From Hansfordia pulvinata (Eukaryota; Ascomycota; Sordariomycetes; Xylariales), in assembly GCA_006538405.1 (NCBI GenBank), contig BJKQ01000007.1, positions 930,001 through 994,000 of the forward strand: a stretch of 64,000 nt of DNA, given 5' to 3'. A model generated the notes under the pieces. It did no database searches. It was not told the DNA's origin and saw nothing but the letters and a program-made list of their open reading frames with translations. This document shows, in pieces, positions 11,642 to 22,535 of the stretch. A program made the position numbers and the translations under genes. How positions within the stretch are numbered: the stretch's first letter is position 1; every line of letters begins with the position of its first letter.

Positions 11642-13193
11642 CTACACGGCCAGAGCCCCGGTGACGAACCCCGTGCACTCCCCGAACCCGACGCCCTCCC
11701 CGGCGACGGCCGTCAGCCGCACCCCGTCCCCGTCGCGCAGGTAGGTCCGCGTCTGCCCGTCCGCGAGCGCGAACTCGTCCCTGCCCCCCCGCGTCAGCTC
11801 CAGCAGGCACCCGCGCTGCCCCGGCCCGGCCCCGGACACCGTCCCCGTCGCCAGCACGTCCCCCGTCCGCAGGTTGCACCCGTTGAGCGTCTGCTGCGCC
11901 ACCAGGTCCCGGAACGTCCAGTACATCCCGGCCACGTTGGATCGGCAGACCTCGGTGGCGGTCACCCGGGGTTCGGAATCGAGATTGCGGTCGGGATCGT
12001 GAGGACCCTCGCCGCCGCCGCCGCCGCCGCCGGTGGTGCTCAGCAGCTCCGCTCTCAGCTGGATGTCGTAGCCGGCCTTCTCCCTCGTCTCCCGCAGCGG
12101 CCCGATCGCCGGCACCGCCTTAGCCGGCGCCGCGCACGCAAACGGCTCCAGCGCCTCCAGCGGCACCACCCACGGCGACATGGTGGTCCCGAAGCTCTTA
12201 CCGTTCATCGGTCCCAGCGGCTGCATCTCGAAAGCCTGGATGTCTCGCGCTGGGGGGACGGGGTGCCAGTCACGCGTCAGAGTCTCGGCTGAGAGTAGTT
12301 TAAACCCCAGGGGGCGGGAGGGGGGTCGCTGACTCACCACTCCAATCGTTGATCAGGACGATCCCAAAGATGTGCTCGTCCGCGTCCCCCAGCGCCACGC
12401 TCTCCCCGAGCACAGAGGGCCGGCCCACCACGCACGCCATCTCGAGCTCGTAGTCCAGCGCCCGCGTGGCGCCGTAAACGACCTCCCCTTCCCCGCTTCG
12501 TCGCCGTTGTCTCCTCGGTCCTGGCGTGGCGGCGACGAGAGGTAGTAGACCCCGCGCGGCCGCCGAACCGGCGTCCCCGAGACCACGATCGACGACGCCC
12601 GCCCGCCGTACCCGATCGGGAACCGCTCGAACGCCGGCGGGCTCAGCCGCCGCCCGAGGATGGCCTCGGACGCGTTCAGCCCGTGCTCCCGCGAGCACGA
12701 GTAGTCCGTGAACCCGCCCACGGCCACCGGCAGGTGCATCCGCACCGCATCCCCGCCCGCCGCCCCTGCCGCCGCCTTGCCGTGCGCCGCCACCACCGAC
12801 GCGTCCGCCAGGGCCTCCCGGAGCCGCCGGCGCAGCGCGAGCAGCTCGCCTTTGTCTCGGGCCGCCAGGGCGTTGAGCGTGCTCTGCGTGGGGTCATGGT
12901 GAGCAGGTGCCTCTCCCTTCTTCTGTTTTTTTTTTTTACGGTTCCCCGAGTGCGTTTTGTGTGTGTGTGTCTTGAAGAACTTTCTGCAAGCCCGGAGATG
13001 AATGCAAGATGTCGAACACACGACTCACCTGCTTGAACGTCTCTCGAAGACTCTCCGAGCAGTCGAGGTCCAGGTCGGAGAGGAATATGACCGTGTCTCC
13101 GATACGTGTTACCACGGCTGGCTCGGGATGCGATTCGTGGCTTGCGATCCCATAGGGCAGGTTGGCTATGGAAAAGTGCTCGGCATACCCCAT
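11642..13193 (-). CDS. Fumarylacetoacetase
   Basis: Exons 13193-13029, 12883-12551, 12482-12338 and 12249-11642 give 416 residues, close to the usual 415-430. The enzyme hydrolyses fumarylacetoacetate to fumarate and acetoacetate, the last step of tyrosine/phenylalanine catabolism. Family motifs are present in order: NLPYGIASH near the N-terminus, MHLPVAVGGFTDY with the metal Asp, SREHGLN with the catalytic His, GYGGRASSIVVSGTPVRRP, DYELEMA with two metal Glu, and INDWSARDIQ, MQPLGPMNGKSFGTT and LNGCNLRTGD. The join between RRPRG and VVYGA needs a frame change; it is modelled here as a 68 bp GT-AG intron (12550-12483) with a poor donor (GTCTAC). An indel in the GGGGAAGGGG run is the alternative. 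Its usual cluster partners (homogentisate dioxygenase, maleylacetoacetate isomerase) are not adjacent. Confidence 0.85.
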
Positions 13194-13749
13194 GTTGACT
13201 AGGCTTAAGTATTGCGGAAGGCAGAAGGTACAAAGAGATCGTCACTTCTTCACTGGAGGTCACTGGCTGTCATCAACAAGCTGATCAATTGGAAATCAAC
13301 ATCTGGCTCTCGGTTCGGTCTCGCTCATTATTAACTACTCAGGAAGCAATACAAGAACCCACTCCTCAAAAGTCTGACCACGTAGATCGCCCGTCGGAAA
13401 GCAGGGATCCTGGTTATACCCCGCCCCCACCATTCCGAACACACCTGATGCAACCTGCATCGTGCACACGGTATAGGGGTAACTGCCGCCGGAGCAATGG
13501 CGACCCGAGAGCTAAGATGTAGACAGTCCAGCAGTATTGAAAACGCCTGTCCATTGCTACGTCCATGCGGCCACATTGTGTTATACCCAGCCTGTTGACA
13601 TGATGAGAACGCATTAGATTGGAGAGAACACATTAGATTGTGGAAAATAGCTAATGCGAATCACAAGAAGAGTCATCTTCCTATATAGGCACATAGTAGG
13701 GAGCGTACTGAGCCCCCTCATTTCCAACACAGCCCTCACTACGAGGAAA
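13194..13749. other. Intergenic, 556 bp
   Basis: This is the short promoter of the fumarylacetoacetase gene and the 3' flank of the S15 hydrolase gene. No feature beyond these was recognised. Confidence 0.5.
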
Positions 13750-15759
13750 TCACGCCGGTGGGATGTAAGGCAGCACCAAAGAGTTCTGTCTCCCCGCCCC
13801 AAAGTGAATATGATTCTGTCCAGCAAACTTGGACGCGGGCCTGAAAGAAATGAAGATCAGATTAGTCCAGGATGCTTGTACGTCTCCTGCCATTGAATGA
13901 TACTGCGAGGGCACTCAGTCGGGTACAAGTGGATATGAAACTGACCGGTCACTTTCAGCGTTGTGCTGGAAAATCCCCGACCCTTGCGTGTCGCCGCTGG
14001 CGACCTCCAGCACGATACGCCCACCTTCACCCACAACAACGTTGGTCGGCCAGAGCTCGACCTGTGCCTCGTACACCGTGTCAGGGCGGACTTCTTGCAC
14101 GTCCGTCGACAGGTACTCGCGATACGGCAGCCAAGAGCGGTGAGCGGGGTGGTCCTCACGGACGCGGCGCCTGCTAACGCGCAGCCAGCCTTTGCACAGC
14201 GGCACTGGGTCGCCTGCCGTGCCGGTGTAGAAGACTTCTTTGCCTGCAGCGCTCAGGTGCCGTAGCGTCAGGAACAAGTCGATGTCCTTTTCATCAGAGG
14301 AAGAGTCCTCCGGCGTCATCGAGACGTGCAGGGTCGCCGTCGGGTGACCCGTGATTTCTGTTTCCTGATGGAACGGTGGCGTGGTAAACGTTACCGCCTG
14401 CGGGTCTTCGAGTGAGCCCAGTGCACGATACGAGACCCGTTGCTCTTTTTCTCTCTTTTGCTTTTCCACGGCGTCTGCGTCTGGTCCTGCGACCAGCTCC
14501 CCTCTCGGGGTGAGGCCAAATACCACGTATTGGGTACGAGGGATGGGCCAGGCAGCCTCGTCCCTCTTGGGGAAGGCGCGCGCCTCGCTCTCAGCGTCGT
14601 TGAAGCCGACGTTGTCGCCCTTGCGTAGCGTGATAGTAACCGGGGGCAGCTTTCCTGGGACGCTCCAGCCGACGCGATCGTCGCCTTTGAGAAATGCGTC
14701 CAGGAAACCAAGTTGCAGCTCGGCCTCTTCGCGGTAGTAGAAGGGAAGATCATGGCGTCCCGTGATGAACCGCAGGTATTTGAAGGGCGAACCCGCGCGC
14801 CTATAGCCCTCGACGTTGCCACGAAGGTGCAGCAATATTCCACCCCAATTAGCGACGCTGAGCAAGGGCACCTCGATGTTCTCGGGATCAAAGTCCTTGC
14901 TGGCATAGTACTCGTCGTCGCGGAACCGGTGCGCTGCGTTGTCTGCCGTTTGGTCGCGACGATTCTGGACGAGGACCTCGTCTGGCAGGTCGCCTTCGAT
15001 CGTGTCCTCTTGGCCCCGGGCCCCGGGCCCGTCAGGGGGGAAGGTGAGCTTGGAGCGCCCCGCCCGCCCGTACTGGTTGACTAGGACCTGGCGGTTCCAC
15101 CAGAAGCCGATGAACTTGTTGGACAGGATTCCGCCGTGCCGGCACCGGTCGCGATAGTAATCCGACATGCCCTCCCAGGGGATAATGGCGGCCAAGCCCT
15201 TGGGCCTCCGCGCAGCCACCCTCCATTGGGTGCCCGCGTAGTACGAAATGCCCAGCAGGCCGACTTTCCCCGTCGACCAAGGCTGGTCAGCGGCCCACTC
15301 GACCAGGTCGAAGAAGCACTCGCTTGTGCCCCTGCTCATGGTGTCGAGCAAGCCGGGACTCTGGCCCGTACCTCTCTCGTCCGCCCGGACTACTGCGTAG
15401 CCGTGGCGGCCCGCCCAGTAGCCCGGGTCAGGGGTTTCCCAGGCCGAGTAGGGCGAACGGTGGTCGGGATTGACCTCGGCGAAGCTGGCGGGGTAGAATG
15501 TAGCGTAGGGGATGTCCTTGCCGTAAGGACCATAGGTGACAAGACCAGGGAAGCGCGCGGAGGGGTCGAAGGTGGCAGCAGTCGTGTCGCTCGCCTTCTT
15601 GGTCAAGGGCAGATAGACGTTGGCACGGATTGGGAGACGGGAGGAACGCAAGGGGACAGACACATTCTTGATGAAGCGCAGGCCGGTGTCCGGGTCGTCC
15701 GTGACGGACGAGATGTCCCGGATTGTCGGCGTCTGCACTTCTTGCTGTGGGGCGGGCAT
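13750..15759 (-). CDS. S15/CocE-type alpha/beta hydrolase
   Basis: Two exons, 15759-13946 and 13840-13750, encode 634 residues. The N-terminal half is an alpha/beta hydrolase of the X-Pro dipeptidyl-peptidase/cocaine esterase class: YGPYGKDIPY, VVRADERGTGQSPG, and the nucleophile elbow GISYYAGTQW around residue 170. The C-terminal half is the jelly-roll PepX_C domain (ETEITGHPTATLHVSM, DIDLFLTLRHL, LWPTNVVVGEGGRIVLEVA). The GTCAGT donor at 13945 and the TTTCAG acceptor at 13841 add a last exon reading PASKFAGQNHIHFGAGRQN, which restores the family's FxGxN-H-FG ending; reading through the intron would give a false ending. No signal peptide is present, so it is probably intracellular. The substrate cannot be predicted; ester or amide hydrolysis is inferred from family. 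Confidence 0.86.
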
Positions 15760-17044
15760 GGCTTTCTTTGGCTTGCCTTGCGTGGTTGGTGAGGCTGTTC
15801 TGCTGTGTTGCCGGGTCTGGGAGGGGGAGGGTTGTGTGATGTAGGATCAAAAAAAAGACGGAAGTGGTTGATGTGCTGCTGGTGAGAACATCGGACCGCA
15901 GTGCCACTTAAGCGGCCTTAATGCCAACCTACCGTAGGCACTGAAGGGGACTGGCCATACGCGCAAAGTCGCGGGTCGAGGCATCGGATGAGAGCGCCGG
16001 AACGGTGGGGGCGGGGTGCGGCGGTGGAGAAAGACGGACACTTCGGAGACGAACGAGTATCAGATTTTGTTCCTCGGGCCTGGGGCATCTCGTGCTGTCC
16101 ATCGATAACCGGAAACGATGAGATCCCGACAGCCATGGCCCCGTATCTACATAGGTAGGTATGCAGAGACAGGCGATGAGTTGACTGGGTGGCTGATGAT
16201 CTGTCGGATGTGGCTGGCGAAGACTGGATGGATGCCCGTTACCGAGGAGATGAGTGAGGTCATTTGTGCCGGCGGACTTGAACGTACCACCTGACGTGAC
16301 AGGCAAGCTGACACGCCTGTAGATGCTGAGCTGCGGTGGAAGAGATCACTGAGAGGAATGTTTCAGTCGGGAGTTTTTGGTCTGCCCACGGCAACCCTGA
16401 ACCGCGCGACTTCCTTCCATATAGCCGCTCGATTGACTCTTGGCAGGCACGATTGTCACGCCGAGTTGAATTCGGGAAGGTCCGTGGTGTCGTTTACATC
16501 TATTGAATGTCAAAGTACATACCTCCTAACTGAGGTACTCGAACCTGCACAAGTCGTACTCGACCTAGATGTAGATGATAGAAATACATTTGATACACCG
16601 GCTTCAATAGTGTATCCAAGGTAATCATCGACAGCCCTCGAGACGTATTTCCAGTGTGCTCCAGGTTCTACATATAATCCGACAGGCTACGTTGCGTACC
16701 GGCTGGATAGAGACCACTTGATTCGGAATTTTTGCAGTAGGGGTTGGCTCAAGAACCGTTCGCCAGCCCAAGGTTATCCTCTTAAAGGTGTGGTAGGCAA
16801 ATGTCCCGACCCGTCATTGTGGTGAGGATTCGATAGTCCCGTCCCCTGCCGAAGCCCACGAGATCAAGCAATACTTCCATACAGCAAGGAGATACCTACC
16901 AGGTACCTTAGGTACGCATCCAGCATGAGATACATGTACGTATCGTCGCGACCAGGAGCAATTCAAGCGCCCGTTGTGAAATCGCCCCAACACATTGGCA
17001 TTCTCCCCGTTCCAAAGCCACTTCCTAACCCTCTTCAACTGCGA
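15760..17044. other. Intergenic, 1285 bp
   Basis: This is the 5' flank of the S15 hydrolase gene and the 3' flank of the polyQ protein gene. It contains several TACCTA-type elements, for example GATACCTACCAGGTACCTTAGG at 16891-16912. Open frames here (15847-16306 minus, 16358-16624 plus) show no recognisable domain. Confidence 0.45.
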
Positions 17045-17481
17045 TCAAATCTCACCGCCCACCCTATACACGAACCCGTTCTTGAAGATTCGGCCCAGAG
17101 TCTGATTCCAGTAGTGGGCCAGCGTCTGGCGCCCCAGTGTCAGCCAGCTGACCAAACCCGCCCCGGCTCGAGAGGCTTGACGACCAAATGCTAATACACA
17201 AGAGCAGAACTCACCGCTTTCACCCAGACGCCCGTGAACATGGTCGCGATGAAGGCCGTCTCGACCCCGTTGGTGCCGTTGGGGCGCTGGCTGCGGTCCA
17301 GCCTCGTGTTGACCGGCCGGTATGGCGGCACGCCGCGGCGCTCGTCGTCCGTTGGCCAGCCCGGCGGGTTCTCGATCCCCGCGGGTGGTTCGTGGTCTGT
17401 CAGCGGCACCCAGAAGACTGGGCGCGGTTGTTGAACCGGTGCTTGCGATTGGTATTGTGGCGGTGACTGTTGTTCTTGGCG

Positions 17482-17516
<35 letters not shown>

Positions 17517-17631
17517 GCTGTGGGTGCTGCTGCTGTGACAGATCCTCAGGCCGCGTCACTCGCACCTCGTAGTCCTGGAGCGCCTCACGGAGGGCCGTGG
17601 TCACCGGGTTGTCGATCGTGGTGACGGACAT
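17045..17631 (-). CDS. Small polyglutamine protein of unknown function
   Basis: Two exons, 17631-17215 and 17125-17045, give 165 residues. The intron is 89 bp, with a GTGAGT donor, a CTGAC branch site and a GCCAG acceptor. The N-terminus is MSVTTIDNPVTTALREALQD, followed by a run of about 20 glutamines encoded by CAA/CAG (plus-strand GTT run near 17481-17516), a proline-rich linker, VFWVPLTDHEPPAGIENPPGW and a C-terminus TGVWVKATLAHYWNQTLGRI...VYRVGGEI. The conserved-looking ends and clean intron support a real gene. I do not recognise the family. No signal peptide or transmembrane segment is evident. It is divergently transcribed from the aldehyde-dehydrogenase-like gene across 472 bp. Confidence 0.7.
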
Positions 17632-18103
17632 TGTCGGTGCCCAGGACGACTCGTGGCGGCGTCGCGGAATCTTGGCTGCGTCGACAGCGTGAGTAGGGCG
17701 GCGTTGGGCCGAGTCTGCAGTCCTCGAACACGATATCCAGAGATTGTCGTCAGATTCGAGTCCACGATTTCAGGAGAGCGACAGCTTCGCACCACCCTGG
17801 GGCAAGGCAATGCGGGCTGATTGACTATCATGGCAGACTCGAAGGGCTCCGACGCGAGGGTGACACGACCCTGGCATGCCTGCTCCCCCACATTCCGGCT
17901 CCTCCCCTCCAGCCTCCTCAGAGGGCGCCGCAGACACGTCAGGGGCCCTCCGGCCAGCTAATGGTGCAGCTGATCGGACGTATATCTCACCACCGTGACG
18001 TGGAATGGCCGCGTGTTGCGCGTATCGAGCACATAGCGTGCGTCGCCGAGTCGAGTCGTCTTCACCACCTCTTCGCTCTCTCTTCCGCCTACCAGCAACC
18101 AAC
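17632..18103. promoter_or_regulatory. Probable bidirectional promoter
   Basis: These 472 bp separate the divergent start codons of the polyQ protein (17631, -) and the aldehyde-dehydrogenase-like protein (18104, +). A CT-rich stretch with TCTCTCTTCC just before 18104 looks like the leader of the plus-strand gene. No specific operator was recognised. Confidence 0.5.
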
Positions 18104-19923
18104 ATGGCACCCTCACAGCAACAGGGAGAGGCTCTGGAGCGCCTGCAGTTGTCCCTGGTCGACGGCCGCGCCGACAACGTGCGCCATCGCCAGAGCCAGC
18201 TGCGACACTTGCACGAGGCTCTGAGGGACGCCGCGGGTGCCGTCTGCGGCGCGCTGGGGCGCGACTCGGGCGGCTCCGGCGCCGAGGTCGAGGCCGAGTT
18301 CTGCCTCGCCATGGACGCCATCGCGCACGCCTACGACTCGCTGGACTTCGACAAGGCCCTACGGGACGAGTACGCGGTGGCGAGGGGCCGCAGCTGCGCC
18401 ACGAGAAGGGTCGGCGTCGGGCTCGTGGCCATCCGCCCGACCAGCCACACGAGGCTGTACTCGGTGGTGGCGCCCCTGTCCGCCGCGATCTGCGCGGGCA
18501 ACTGCGTCGTGCTGGAGGTGAGTACAGCTCGTTTGCGAGCCCCTTATATTGACCTCTGATCTTGAGCTGACGACCTGCCACGTGCCAAGTTGCCTGAAAG
18601 CCTGCTCGAGGTGGATGCGAAGCTGCGCGAGATGCTACCCTTGGTACTGGACGTCAACACGTTCATGATCAGCAAGACGGCCGCCACGACGGACGCCGCG
18701 GTGCTGGAGAACAACGCAGTGCTCGTGGACCAAACTGGGTCACCCGGTCCCGCCGGGGACGCCCGAAAGAGCCTGACGACCGAGCTGCTGTCCTCACAAG
18801 AGGCGCGGGTCGTGGCCATCGTGGACCGGACGGCGGACGTGCAAGCCGCCGCCCGGGCCGTCGCCGGCGCTCGCTTCGGCTTCGGTGGCAGGTCGCCGTA
18901 CGCGCCGGACCTGGTCCTGGTCAACGAGTACGTCAAGGACGAGTTCTTTGAGGCGTGCTCCAGGCACGCCGCGCTGGCCTTCGCCCGTGATGGCTCCTCC
19001 GCTGCATCCTTCTCCTCGCACCTGAAGAAAAAGGTCGACGACAATAGGAGCGAGGCGACGCGCAGAGCAGTTGAAGAGGCCGAGCAGCGGCGGCAGGTGA
19101 CGAGCTTTGGATCGAGCGACTTCAAGCTGGTCGACGTCCACGATGAGTGAGTTGGTGGAACAGCCCTCAACAGCTGCGTGTGATGCTGACAAGCGACATT
19201 CCAGCGACACCCCTTTATTAAAGTCCAAAATCAGCGGCCGATATCTGGTCGTCGCCACATGCCTAGGCCTCGTGGACGCCATCTTCGACCACCAGTTCGA
19301 GTGAGTCTTTCCCCCCTTTTTTCCTCCACTCTTCTCCTCTCCAGTCTTCACGTCTACCAATACATACATTACCTCTCACTCTTCCTCAACGCTCTCACCA
19401 ACTGACTGCTACGGCCAGAACCCCTCTCGTCGCGGGCTACTTCTTCGCGGACCCGGGCGCGGCCAAGTACATGGCGCAGCACCTGCCCTGCCACCAGTCC
19501 TTTGCCAACCACATCCCGCCGCAGCTGCTGCTCGGTCCCGCCGCCCCGACGGCCCACGACCCGCCCCGCGACAGGCCCCCGCATCACCGCTACGGCCCGA
19601 ACATGTTCAGCGCCGCGCGTCCGCAGCTCGTCGAGCCCGCGCCGGCCTCCTTGGGGCCTCTAGCGGCGGCCGTCGGCGAGCTTCTATCGCCCTCTTCCTC
19701 TCCCTCTTCCTCGTCGGGTGGCCGCGCGAGCCAGAGCCAGAGCCGCGCCCGCGCGCTGGCCACGCGGCCGCTGAGGCCGACGCGCCAGCCGGACAACAGG
19801 CAAGTCGGCTTCTTCGAGCAGGGCGTCCTCATCGGCGCGGGGATCTTGCTGGGCATCGTGCTGCCGGCGGTGTGGTACACCGCGTACAGGGGGATCCAGA
19901 TGGCGCTCCGCCTGCGAAGATGA
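18104..19923 (+). CDS. Aldehyde-dehydrogenase-fold protein, catalytically degenerate, tail-anchored
   Basis: Four exons, 18104-18517, 18590-19146, 19205-19300 and 19419-19923, give 523 residues with all phases closed. The start is in a good context (CCAACATGGC); an in-frame ATG lies 33 codons upstream. The order of blocks is that of an aldehyde dehydrogenase (LRDEYAVARG, GLVAIRPTSHTRLYSVVAPLSAAICAGNCVVLE, VAIVDRTADVQAAARAV, PDLVLVNEYVKDEFFEA). The ELGGK motif with the catalytic Glu is absent, and the nucleophile motif GQxCxAPD reads GGRSPYAPD near residue 240, with Pro at the Cys position. The C-terminus has a hydrophobic helix (GVLIGAGILLGIVLPAVWYTAY) followed by basic residues, suggesting a tail anchor. 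An inactive, membrane-attached paralogue is inferred; similar degenerate members occur in other ascomycetes. Confidence 0.8.
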
Positions 19924-20914
19924 TGCGTACGGAGAATACGGGGGTGGGGGGCTTCACTCTAGGCTGGCCAGCCCAGGATGGAAGGGGCTGAAGTCGCAGC
20001 CTTGGGTATACTGTAATACACCTGGCTTATGAGTCTATACACAAATCACGTCAGGGGATGTGTCGCATACCCCCTGGGACTGCACTGTAAGAGCATTTAT
20101 CATATTGTCTATCTCGTGGGGGGAGTCTACAAAGGACAGGCTACTCTTGCCATAGCCGGGGATATCCGTCTGCCTACAACAAGAGACAGTGATCCATTTG
20201 GTTATTCTCACCTTGAATTCAAGTCCAGCTACCGTGGAAATAGAACCACTTTTCTCATCTCATAGCAACAGAGGCACCACACGGCGACCCAAGTGCCAGC
20301 CAGGCAGCAAACCAGCCCCAGGTCCGACAGGGCCCGAATGCCGAAGCGGCCGGGGTGATGTGCACCCATCTTACATTGCCTACATAAGTACAGCACTGCA
20401 CCCGCGCGGACCCGAATGGGTGGAGGGTTGCATCGCATCGCCGGGTTTCCTCCCCCCACCCCTTCCGAGCGTCGGCCCGGCCCCCTCTCTTCCGATCCGC
20501 CCCCCACCGCCGCCGGGACGCAATCTCCACCACCTGGGGCCAGCACCGGACAGCGCGCGACAGAGTCACGAGCATGCCGGGAGGAGCAAAGGGGCCGGGA
20601 TAGTGGGCGGCGTCTCGGGGCCCGATCACGTGGATGTACACTTACACATGCCCAAAGTATGGGGTCACCCAGCGTCTTTCGAGAGCTCCAGCCGCACCTC
20701 GCCGCCCTGATATCTCCCGTACCAGCCTGAGCCAAAAAGGGCGCCGCCGGCTTGTGGATGATCCGGCTCGCCGCTCGCTCTTCTTTTTTGTCCGTGGTCT
20801 GCCGTCCACAATACACACACACAAAGACCAGCGTGCGACGCAGACGGAGCACAGACACCGAGTCGTTCGCGTGTGAGGGCCAAATAGACACACACGCATA
20901 CACGCACGCACGCA
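19924..20914. other. Intergenic, 991 bp, upstream of the dioxygenase gene
   Basis: This holds the 3' flank of the aldehyde-dehydrogenase-like gene and the promoter and leader of the LigB-type dioxygenase gene. A palindromic CACGTG lies at 20627-20632. The leader carries CACACA/ACGCACGC runs just before the ATG at 20915. Confidence 0.5.
20627..20632. promoter_or_regulatory. CACGTG E-box-like palindrome
   Basis: A CACGTG core, embedded in GATCACGTGGATG, about 285 bp upstream of the dioxygenase start codon. bHLH factors bind such sites in fungi; activity here is only inferred from the core. Confidence 0.3.
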
Positions 20915-22276
20915 ATGGCGATTAGCAAGAAGGTCGCAGAGTCGACGCCAGGGGACCACGACGACGACGACGACGAGGAAGGGCCCATGACCCCAGTGCA
21001 CTTCTTCTCGCACGGCAGCACGATGATGCTGGGCGAGGAGAGCGCGTCGGCGCGGTACTGGAAGAAGATGGGGGACGAGGCGCTGGCCAACGGCGTGAAC
21101 CACATAGTCATGATGGTGAGTTGGAACCCTCCTTTTCCCCCTTCCTATCAAGTTGCTCCCCCCTTTCCCCAGTCCCATGATAAACCTCAACTCTCTCGAA
21201 GAGTGTAAAAAAAAACCCTATCTAACCGAAGCCCCCTCCCTCCCTCTCCCTAACGCCAGGGCGCCCACTGGGCAACGACCTCCCCGGAGGACGGCGTCCT
21301 GGTCTCCGCCAACCCGCGCCCCTCCAAGTCCCCCGTGGCCTACGTCCACCCCTCCAAGTACGCCGCCTGGCCCCTCCGACCCGCGGCCCCGGGCCTGACC
21401 GCCGAGGTCGAGGCCCTGCTCCGCCGCTCGGGCATCCCCTGCCGCCGCGACCAAGGCTTCGACTGGATCCACGACACCTACCTCGTCCTGATCCGCATGT
21501 TCCCCGACCCGGCGGCCTGCCCGCCCGTCACCATCGTCAGCGCCAACGCCAGGTACGACCCGCACCTGCACGCCGCCGTCGGCGCGGCGCTGAGGCCGCT
21601 GCGCCGGATGCGGCGGCGGCCGACGGGGGGCGGGTTGGAGGGAGAGACCACGGGGGAAGAGAAGAAGAAGAAGGAGGAGAGCGGAGGCGGCGGCGGCGGC
21701 GGCACTGGTGAACAGACAGCAACGACGACGACAACCCTCTTCATCGGCTCCGGCGGCGCCGTGCACAACCTGTACCGCAACGACTGGGGCCCCATGCTCC
21801 GCCACCGCGACAACTTTGCCCAGCCCGCCCCGCCCGCGCCCTGGGCCCTCGACTTCCGCCTCGAGGTCCTCAACGCCCTGTGCCCCGGCCACCAGCACCA
21901 TTATCGCCGGAACGCTGCCGCCCATGAGGGGAAGAAGAAGAAGAAGAAGAAGGCCAGCGAGATCGAGAGCGACGATGATGATGATGATGATGATGACGCC
22001 GCTGTCGTCGCCGATGTCGTCGCCCGCGGCACCCGCCCCGCCGGCGGCCCCGCGCTGCGCCGCAAGGTGACCAGCCTCATGAAGCACCCGCTGTACCGCG
22101 ACGCCCACGCCACCGACGACCACTTCATGGCCGCCCTCTTCGTCGCCGGCCTGTGCGGCGCCCCCGGCGACCGCGCCATGCCCGGCGAGCTCGGCGCCGA
22201 GGACTGGGAGCTGACCAACATGTGCAACTCGCAGTTCACCCTGGGCAGCTGGGGCGAGAGGGGGACACGGGTCTGA
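20915..22276 (+). CDS. LigB / DOPA-dioxygenase-type extradiol ring-cleavage dioxygenase
   Basis: Two exons, 20915-21115 and 21260-22276, encode 405 residues. The intron has a GTGAGT donor and a GCCAG acceptor. Motifs of the class III extradiol (4,5-DOPA dioxygenase) family appear in order: PVHFFSHGSTMM (metal His about residue 33), GAHWAT (His 70), DWIHDTY, FIGSGGAVHNL (His about 236) and TDDHFMAALFVAG (His about 354). The enzyme is expected to use a single metal ion to cleave catecholic rings next to the hydroxyls. Plain family members have about 260-300 residues; this one is longer because of three low-complexity insertions, Glu/Lys then Gly-rich near 21650-21710, Lys-rich near 21935 and Asp-rich near 21975. 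The substrate is unknown and no partner gene of a catechol pathway is adjacent. Confidence 0.87.
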
Positions 22277-22535
22277 GGAGTTCCGTACGGGGGGAGGGCG
22301 GCGCGAGGGGGGGGGAGACCCCGCGTAGCCACGGAATAGACCCGGACGTATGCATGGCGTGTCTACGACGTGTCTTGCCTTTGGCCTGCGTGTAGTCTTG
22401 TGCTCGTCTCGGCCTGCGTGTAATTCCTTCTATGTAGTCCATGCAAATACACAATCCTGCCTGGTATCCAGCCGCCTCAACACCTCGCCACTGCCAGTGT
22501 GTACCGCGCGCCCATTTGCGCCCTCGCTGCATGCC

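Noticed and set aside
16520..16560. tRNA-like T-arm sequence (GTACTCGAACCTG, also similar short matches near 8884 and 44926)
   Set aside because: No matching acceptor, D or anticodon stems could be folded around any of these matches.
21218..22123. 301-codon minus-strand frame with valine/glycine-rich protein
   Set aside because: It is a shadow of the LigB-type dioxygenase exon 2.
11642..22276. Aromatic-catabolism gene cluster (fumarylacetoacetase plus extradiol dioxygenase)
   Set aside because: The two genes are about 8 kb apart with unrelated genes between them, and no other pathway enzyme is present.
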